Of a stretch of 64,000 bases of DNA, positions 57,412-64,000 are shown piece by piece. Position 1 is the stretch's first letter. Each line of letters begins with the position of its first letter. Both the position numbers and the translations under genes were made by a program. This DNA is from Ypsolopha sequella (taxonomy: Eukaryota > Arthropoda > Insecta > Lepidoptera > Ypsolophidae): positions 10,636,229 through 10,700,228 of the forward strand of contig OW203988.1 in assembly GCA_934047225.1 (NCBI GenBank), given 5' to 3'. A model generated the notes under the pieces. The model was not told the DNA's origin. It was given only the letters and a program-made list of their open reading frames with translations, and ran no database searches.

Positions 57412-57745
57412 TGTTAAGGTGTGTTAATTCGAAAACCATTTCGAGATTTAGGTTTAATAAGCCGTATTTTACAGCTTGTGGTCTAAAAAACCTCATGATG
57501 ATAAATATTTTTACGAAAAAGTTGCAACTTCCATTTACCCTCGTGTGACGTCACTTGAGAAATGACTGTTTAGAAAAGTGTCCTTTGCTATCAAGATAAT
57601 TTTATAAAAATTTGCTTCCAACTGATTAAACAGCTGGATGACAGATGAATAGAAATACAGAGATAGACCACTTTTTTTTATAAGCAATCACACATCACAA
57701 TCAGTATAATGTCTAGAATTCTCAAGTGACGTCATATCGGACAAT
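57412..57745 (-). repeat. Dispersed repeat, copy of the 24700 element (inverted)
   Basis: GTTAAGGTGTGTTAATTCGA, CATTTCGAGATTTAGGTTTA, CCTCATGATGATAAATATT, GTGACGTCACTTGAGAAATG and GCAATCACACATCACAATCA occur in the reverse order of 24700-25060. It lies just upstream of the first identified exon of gene F. Confidence 0.8.
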
Positions 57746-58129
57746 TCTTTAATAAATCATTAGAAAATAATGGTTGATTTATATACAAAAAAAATAAAAA
57801 AAAATACTTTTAGAAATTAAGCTATGGGCATTGTGTGGGGTCAAGTGCGGGGTTTACACAACTATGCACCGTTTTGTCGATCTAAACGACTTATTTTTAG
57901 TACTAAATATCGTTTGGTCCCAACGAATCACACCTAAACCTGTCATACTATGCCTCTTTGGGACAAAAAATAAGAAAATATCCCAACCCGGACAACCTTT
58001 TATTTTTTCCCAACGAGTCACACTGTTACCTAAAGCAATAACGGTCTTATATAGCACTACCCTCAACTATATATCCCAAGTGCCAAAAATTTGCTAGTAA
58101 ATAATACTAATCTATACAATATTGTATTA

Positions 58130-58210
58130 TTTCGTGCAATAAATCGGGAATCGAACCTGGATCTCAAGATTGAGAGGCCAGCGTTCTACCCCCGAATTAC
58201 CGCCCCGCTC
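58130..58210 (-). repeat. tRNA-like SINE head, minus strand
   Basis: On the minus strand: GGGGTAGAACGCTGGCCTCT, CAATCTTGAGATCCAGGTTC and GATTCCCGAT. This is the head family seen at 15657 and in reverse at 25890-25960. Confidence 0.65.
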
Positions 58211-58793
58211 TAAATATGTATGTACTTTTCCCGAATAACTCTTGACCGGTTATTAAATATGTATGTACCTTACCTAACATATTAGGTCAATTGCAATATC
58301 CTGATTTTTAAAATTGCTAAGAATCGAAAAAAGTGATTCTGTTTCCGAAATTTTTTTTGTGTTTTTGTTCAGGTATTATTGATTATATCGGAATTTGTTT
58401 CATTTCAAAATATTAAAAACTGTCCAAGTATTTGGACTCTAAATTTTGGAGCCATTTCAAAAAATGTATATCTAGGTGGCGGGACACGCGGGTTCGTAAC
58501 AAATGTAGGAGCTAAGTAACACACCTTTAAGTAAATGAAATCCATTTCCCAGTACGTACACAAACGTCGATAACCACAACTTTGTCAGATTGAAGGAATA
58601 TGTCATGTAGAGCTCCTTCTTATAGGACTAGCTCATCAGATAAAAGAAACAATGTGTTGTCCGACGGATGTATTTGCATCGACAAAGGTCCTGTTGTCAA
58701 TTAAAATTGTTGATAGCACTGTATGCAAACCTTCATCCAGATAACTGACGTACGGAACATGACTGACCAGTAACGCCTCATTTACGCTACATC

Positions 58794-59512
58794 TAGCGTT
58801 GCCATCCGTCCGGATAAATCCGGACACTGTTAGGCTTTTTAACCTCTTGTCCGGCCAAATATGACTGCGCCCGGCCCGTCCAGCTTTTGTTAGGCTTTAT
58901 AGATATAGATATAAATCTATCGTTCGATCAGAGACGAGCGAGCGAGACGAGACTCGCTGACTCGCCAAGACACGCAAGGTCACATACTACCTACATAGGT
59001 ACTCGTACTAATTGAAATTTTCTTGCAAAATGTGGATTTTTTGACAGAGTAATTAATTAATATGTTCTATTTCTAATGGGCAACGGACTATTGACTGGAC
59101 CATCAATGATGAAATAAACTGTAATGTTTGGCAGTGGGTATATTTTTGGTTAGGTACAACTGTTATTTCATGCTTTTTCATTATTTCTAGGTATGTAACA
59201 TACATTTTAATATTTGTACGCCATACATGGCACATCATGGATTAGGACTTAAGTATTGTAACATCTTATTTACCCGTGTTGAACAAATAAATAATTTGAA
59301 TTTGAATATGTGTATTATTCAAATTTTTTGTCAAAAGTACCTTTTTTTAGCGCCCGGCCTTGGGACTCAAAAGTCGGGCTTTGAAATATGTATTTTATTC
59401 GATATTTTTGTCAAAAATCCTTTTTTTTCTTAGCGACTGGCCTTGGGATCCATAAGTCGGGCTTTTTTAACGTGTAAGTCCGGCTTTTTTATTTTTAGAG
59501 ATGGCAACCCTA
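58794..59512. mobile_element. hAT-like TIR element with 8-bp target duplication
   Basis: Starts TAGCGTTGCCATCCGTCC and ends GATGGCAACCCTA. Flanked by direct copies of GCTACATC (58786-58793 and 59513-59520). Inside, TCCGGACACTG and AAGTCGGGCTTTTTTAACG blocks recur near the right end (59340-59480). An 8-bp duplication points to hAT. No transposase frame is visible. Confidence 0.85.
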
Positions 59513-59520
59513 GCTACATC

Positions 59521-60562
59521 TCTGTTTTATCTTGTTTTCTTGGAGGTTTCAGGTTAGCATAAAAATTTATTAAGGCGAATTCATACTAATATTAAACCTG
59601 TCTTTGCCTGCTGAAGGCCTACTCCTCCCAAATGGGCGGTCCAAATAAAAAAATATAACAATATATATTATGGTAAGCATAAAAATGTTTAAGATATTTT
59701 TTTCTGTTTTTGTCAAAAAAAAACGTAATAAGTAATTGAAAGTTTCCTATGATTAACGCTAAAATTCTCTTACTTCTTCCGAACATCTGAAGCGATTTTA
59801 ATAATTCTTTCAACAAAATATAAGCAATTATTAGATCTAGAGTTTATCCAGTGAATCGTGGCACAACTTTATCTGTCACGGATATAAAATGTTTTATTTT
59901 TCCGTACCCGTGTCAGGTAACATTGTGCCACGTTTCTATGGACACTCTTTAATACCATGAATCTTCAGTATGAATTTACCTTTATATATTAATGTCACAT
60001 TGTGTATATACTATCAAAATAATGAAAACAAACGAGAAAAAGTCAGTGCAGTGTAATTCAATCGCGGTTTTGATCATTTCTTATTTAGCCTGAATATGTT
60101 ACTTTATAAATTCTAATTATTGAACGAATAACACGCATAATTTAACTTCTTTATTGCTTATTTTATTTGTATTTCTACAGAACTGTTGCGTAGCTATTAA
60201 GGCAATAAAAACTAGTATCCACTACTCCAAAAAAGCACTTCATTAATATTGTTTAAAATTTATTTCTATATTTAATATTTTAAAGGAATATAAATTATAT
60301 TTTAAAGAACAAGGCCTATTTGATACAAACTACGTTCTATTATATTCATCATGAATTGTAAAAATATATATATATGTTGTAAATAAAATACTTAGTATTT
60401 TTGTACACAACTTTATTTATTTCGTAACTTGTAAATTATTGTATTTTTCATTGAATCGTCATTACCACATTAGTTCAAAATCACGTGATGACTCGTACTT
60501 GTAATGCTATGTTTTGCTTGCGCAGAACTCTGCAGCACAAAATAGAGTGGCTATTTTGTGCC
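59521..60562. other. No gene recognised
   Basis: AT-rich; 59870-59935 holds half of the CCGTACCCGTGTCAGGTAA hairpin seen at 10626-10722. No coding exon is supported. Confidence 0.4.
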
Positions 60563-61062
60563 TACAGTGTGTCCCTCGTAAGAGTGGACATCCAAAAGGG
60601 GGTGAAACTATATCAAAATATATCGACATGAACAAAGAAAAATAACAATTGTTTTTTTTATTTCTTGAAAAAATGCTCCGCCTGAGCGTCTTTGGGCGGG
60701 ACACGAGCGCAGTGCCTTTTGTTAACCGCTCGTTGAAATAATTGTATTTATGATAGAATGTTGCAATTTTTTTTGTTAGAATGGATCATAAATAAGTAAA
60801 AAAATCATAAAATGGGGACATTATTTTGAAAATATTATTATTACTGAAAAACAAAGACAGAAAAATACAAAATAAAATCTTTTAGGATTTTATTTTTATG
60901 GCAATGGTAATTGATTATGGTTTGTTTTTGATTTGGTATGTAACGTTTATTCTTAGAAATCATAACAAATTTTATTTCATTGCATTATTCGCGGTAGGTC
61001 GATAAAATAGGGTCTAGTTCCACCCCCTTTCGGATGTGCACTCTTAGAAGGGACACACTGTA
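60563..61062. mobile_element. MITE family TACAGTGTGTCCCTC, copy 3
   Basis: Left TACAGTGTGTCCCTCGTAAG and GTGGACATCCAAAAGGGGG; right CCCCCTTTCGGATGTGCACT and GGGACACACTGTA. It is the shortest of three copies, at about 500 bp. Confidence 0.85.
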
Positions 61063-61626
61063 TAAGTATTTGTATTTAAGACGCAATACAAAGGTATGTA
61101 ATCGATTAAGCAAGTTAATAGCTGTATTTTAAGGATAAACTTAAACCTTATTTGGAAAATTATTTGGATACGTTTGTACACAAAAAATAAAGTTGCACAA
61201 AGTTCAGTGAACAACCGTGATGGAAAGTCTCCTAACACAAATACACCTACGCCAATCTTGGCGCACGTTCCATTTACTAACAGATTACTCCGTTCTCATC
61301 GTAAGAATGTAGTTTAACTTCACAACTAAAAGCTCACAAAGTTTGCGGTGCATTTATTTAACCCTATCATGAGAACTGTGTCGATTGAAATACGTTTGTT
61401 TGATTGTTCGGGCTGCGCACTGTAGATTGGCAAGTGCAAAATGGGCGCTTGTTACACGGTGTCCCCCAGCGTCGTATTTCATTCTTTCGCAACTTGCTTT
61501 TTAATATGAGGTATTAAATGTTGTTTCATACTAAACTAATTGACCGAACATGCAAGAAATAAAATTAAGTTATAATAAAATAAATTTTATTTTTGTACTT
61601 ACTCGTGTGTGAATTTCCTGAGGATA
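61063..61626. other. No gene recognised
   Basis: AT-rich stretch between a MITE and a GAAA microsatellite. Nothing supported. Confidence 0.4.
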
Positions 61627-61865
61627 AGAAAGAAAGAAAGAAAGAAAATATTTATTTCAGAAAAAAAAACACAAAAACAGAACACAGAAAAGGTAGCAGA
61701 CGTCGCTGTTGCAGACATCACACAATTAAATTGAGTGATGCCTACAACAACATCCTCCTGGTGAAGTACTGCGACTCCTCGTGAACCCTGTTCCAGAATC
61801 CCAGAACGGGACTGTCCCAACTCAAACAATGCCCCCCAAGAATTTGCGGAACCAAATAAAGGTAA
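61627..61865 (+). repeat. (GAAA)n microsatellite and adjoining retroelement-like piece
   Basis: Five GAAA units at 61627-61648, then a GC-richer piece (GCAGACATCACACAATTAAA, CCTCCTGGTGAAGTACTGCG, CTGTTCCAGAATCCCAGAAC) open on the minus strand for about 60 codons. I take it as a retroelement tail, but it is not identified. Confidence 0.35.
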
Positions 61866-62646
61866 GTACATTTTTATGTTGTTAATCATTGTTTTTATAA
61901 TTTATAGAAAATCGTATGGTACCTGTAAAGGCCTCCCCAGACAGTAAGCGTGGCGTTGTCGGGGCGAGATGATAGTGTCGTTGGCGGGTGATTTACTGTG
62001 GTGAGTAGTTATAGTGTATGAGAGACGCCACACAGAAAACATCACGACACACTGAGCTTGATGGGGCATGTCATGAAAAATAAGAGATGTCAACATATCC
62101 TATTTGAAGATGACGATACAACTCTAATAAATTTCTTAATCACTTACACTGTAACACTTGTACCTAAAAGAGAGATTTCAGATAATTGCGAAGGAAATAG
62201 GGTCAGGGAATATTCGTCCTCCAGAAATTCGGCCCTAAAAGATTTAATTTTCGGTAAAAATTCATTCGTCTTCAAAAAATATATTCATAATGTGAAAATA
62301 TCCATTTTCGTAGGGATACAAAAGAACTTATTCTTTGAGAAACAATAGGTATATTCGGGCAAAATTTTCGGGCTAAATGCAATGAGCTTTGGTAATTCTA
62401 AGTTTACGAGGGTAAACTTATATTTTTCGTTGTCTCGTTGTCGGGCTTTTTTCTTAGAGTACCATCAACATGGATCTAACTTCAGCCGTTTAGGAGATAT
62501 CGGATGTTCAAGTTTTGACATAAAAAAATAAAAATAAACCTTTTTTGACACCCTTTGGTATAACCCTTAAAGGTCTACCAAGTTCCGTTCGGAAGATATG
62601 GCGGAAAAAAAAATTTACCGACAAATATTTTGGCCGATTTTTTTTT

Positions 62647-62805
62647 GCACATCCCTAGTGTGAGGGTCATTCCTACTGTCAGAGACATCCCAACTGTCAG
62701 GAACAACCGCAATGTCAGGCACATCCCTAGTTTGGGTACATCCTTAGTGCCATGCACATCACTACGAATGGCACATGCCTAATGACAGGTACATCACTAT
62801 GTTAA
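62647..62805 (+). repeat. Degenerate 18-bp minisatellite
   Basis: Units such as ACATCCCTAGTGTGAGGG, CATTCCTACTGTCAGAG, ACATCCCAACTGTCAGGA, ACAACCGCAATGTCAGGC and ACATCCCTAGTTTGGGT follow one another for about nine copies. Confidence 0.8.
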
Positions 62806-62967
62806 ATTCAAAGAACGTCAAAGCCTATCCCTAGCGTAAGGACATTACTATGACAAGTACTAAGAATATCGAAGCACATTCCTAACGTCAATAGTCTCGG
62901 ATAGTTTTCTAAAATAAACATATAGTATGCAATGGATTTTCATACGTATTTCCTGGAAACTTATTGA

Positions 62968-63118
62968 GACACTTCCTGGCCCCGTAGCATAATGTTTAAT
63001 CGCGCGTGACGAAACTTAATTGAATCACAAGTGCGACACGATGTTTTTGCGATTAAACAGTATGTCATGCTCCTCGCACCTGTGATTCAACTAATTGAAC
63101 TTTATGCTACGGCACCTG
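62968..63118. repeat. Nested inverted repeat, about 150 bp
   Basis: CCCCGTAGCATAATGTTTAA is mirrored by TTGAACTTTATGCTACGGCA. Inside, TTAATTGAATCACAAGTGCG is mirrored by GCACCTGTGATTCAACTAAT. Confidence 0.75.
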
Positions 63119-63443
63119 GGGACTTGTTATCTCCCGGATGAAGTACTTACTGCAATGGCTTGTCTTTACGGTATGAAATGATAACATAACAGTATATTTT
63201 TGAGAAAATACATATAAACATACATAATGTTTAAGATAATGCTAAGCATTTGTATTGTAATTTGTAACTAGGTTTTGTAACTTTGATACCATGAATGGTA
63301 ATCCACAGTACAAATCACTAATCTTATTCGTATTGTTCAAACAAGTAAGTAGAGTAGCACGGTAGATATGATACAATGTATGGGTTACCAACAATAGATT
63401 TATAACTCAAATCTGTTTTGTTAGATATTATAAAGGCGTGTTG

Positions 63444-63540
63444 TAGGGCTGCCATCCGTTCCGATATGTCGGGACTGTTACCGAGTTATTATTACTGTTA
63501 TTGAGTCCTCTGTCCCGAATACAGAACTATTAATAAGGAA
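63444..63540. mobile_element. Partial hAT-like element, TAGGGCTGCCATCCG end
   Basis: TAGGGCTGCCATCCGTTCCG and ATGTCGGGACTGTTACC resemble the left end of 58794-59512. The other end is not seen in the window. Confidence 0.5.
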
Positions 63541-64000
63541 TAGAAATGCCATGAAAGCTGTGACTGCGACGCACCGATTTGATCAATACGTCAAGACATA
63601 ACCCGCGCGGGCTTCTCATTTCTCAACCGAATGCGTTAGAACAAACATAATGTAAAAATGGTGTATTGCAGCGTGGCAAATTGTTATAACTCTTCAAATA
63701 ACGCAAATAAGACATCCAAAGGAATTTCATTTCACTCGTAATTTAAACATGTATTTACTGTGATACTTACAGAATAAACCTTGCGGTAAATTAAGTTTCA
63801 ACCTTACCATGAAATATTTAGCGTTGTAGCGAGTAGCGTTGAAATTAGACAATATTTTGTCCATTGCAGGTTATAAAGAGTGTCACACATTGATAATCAT
63901 ATATTTTTTCAAACATTATCAACACGGACCTAACTGTGTCATAGTACGGCCGCTGGTCATGGCTTTTAACACATATGTGTAATAGCTTGGCACAGTGCCA
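63541..64000. other. Right edge, no gene recognised
   Basis: No coding exon or promoter is supported. The missing start exon of gene F may lie here, further left, or beyond the window. Confidence 0.35.

Noticed and set aside
63120..63180. Minus-strand ATG exon ending CATTGCA|GTAAGT as the start exon of gene F
   Set aside because: It ends in phase 1, whereas the next exon of F needs phase 0, and it lacks a signal-peptide start.

Overview
The window looks like nuclear DNA from a moth or butterfly (Lepidoptera). Every gene I can support has the insect intron-exon plan, introns are long and AT-rich, and the intergenic DNA is full of lepidopteran-style repeats such as MITEs with long terminal inverted repeats, tRNA-headed SINE-like pieces and non-LTR retrotransposon fragments. 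Nothing looks prokaryotic: there is no operon, CRISPR array, rRNA or plasmid feature.

The genes form part of a cuticular-protein cluster. Five are CPR proteins with the RR-2 chitin-binding (Rebers-Riddiford) domain. Four lie on the + strand: A at 772-9065 (5' end not found), B at 12218-19771, C at 26429-29398 and E at 46225-52088. One, F, is on the - strand at 57381-53193 and converges on E. Gene D (34587-38722) lies between C and E. It encodes a secreted glycine/charge-rich protein without an RR domain. B, C and E share one architecture: a 12-nt first coding exon of four codons (MISK, MIWK, MWFQ), an exon 2 with the rest of the signal peptide and a histidine-rich spacer, an RR-2 exon ending in phase 2 at ..GG|GT, and a last exon starting GFNAIV, GFHAQV or GFHADV. 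B, C and E have TATA boxes 5' of the start codon, and in E the box is correctly spaced from a TCAGT initiator.

The most unusual signal is that in three of the five RR-2 genes (A, B, E) the 3' part of the RR-2 exon, together with its 5' splice donor, is tandemly repeated into the following intron. Unit lengths differ (141, 127 and 123 bp) and so do the breakpoints, so the arrays seem to have arisen independently at the same place in paralogous genes. The copies keep donor sites but carry in-frame stops. The other notable points are an orphan gene with a 30-bp coding repeat (D), a 35-nt microexon and a GC-AG intron in F, two TTAA-flanked foldback elements at the same relative place in genes B and C, a ~1-kb foldback element with ~340-bp arms, and a dispersed stem motif resembling degenerate hammerhead-ribozyme cores of Penelope-like elements.

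Layout: 1-771 AT-rich with a retrotransposon remnant; 772-9065 gene A with an 8-kb repeat-filled intron; 9066-12120 intergenic; 12125-19771 gene B; 19772-26360 intergenic repeats; 26363-29398 gene C; 29399-34586 repeats; 34587-38722 gene D; 38723-46150 dense MITEs and a hAT element; 46153-52176 gene E; 53193-57381 gene F (-); 57382-64000 repeats, where the first exon of F may lie. All genes were assembled by eye from splice signals and family knowledge, with no transcript or database evidence.
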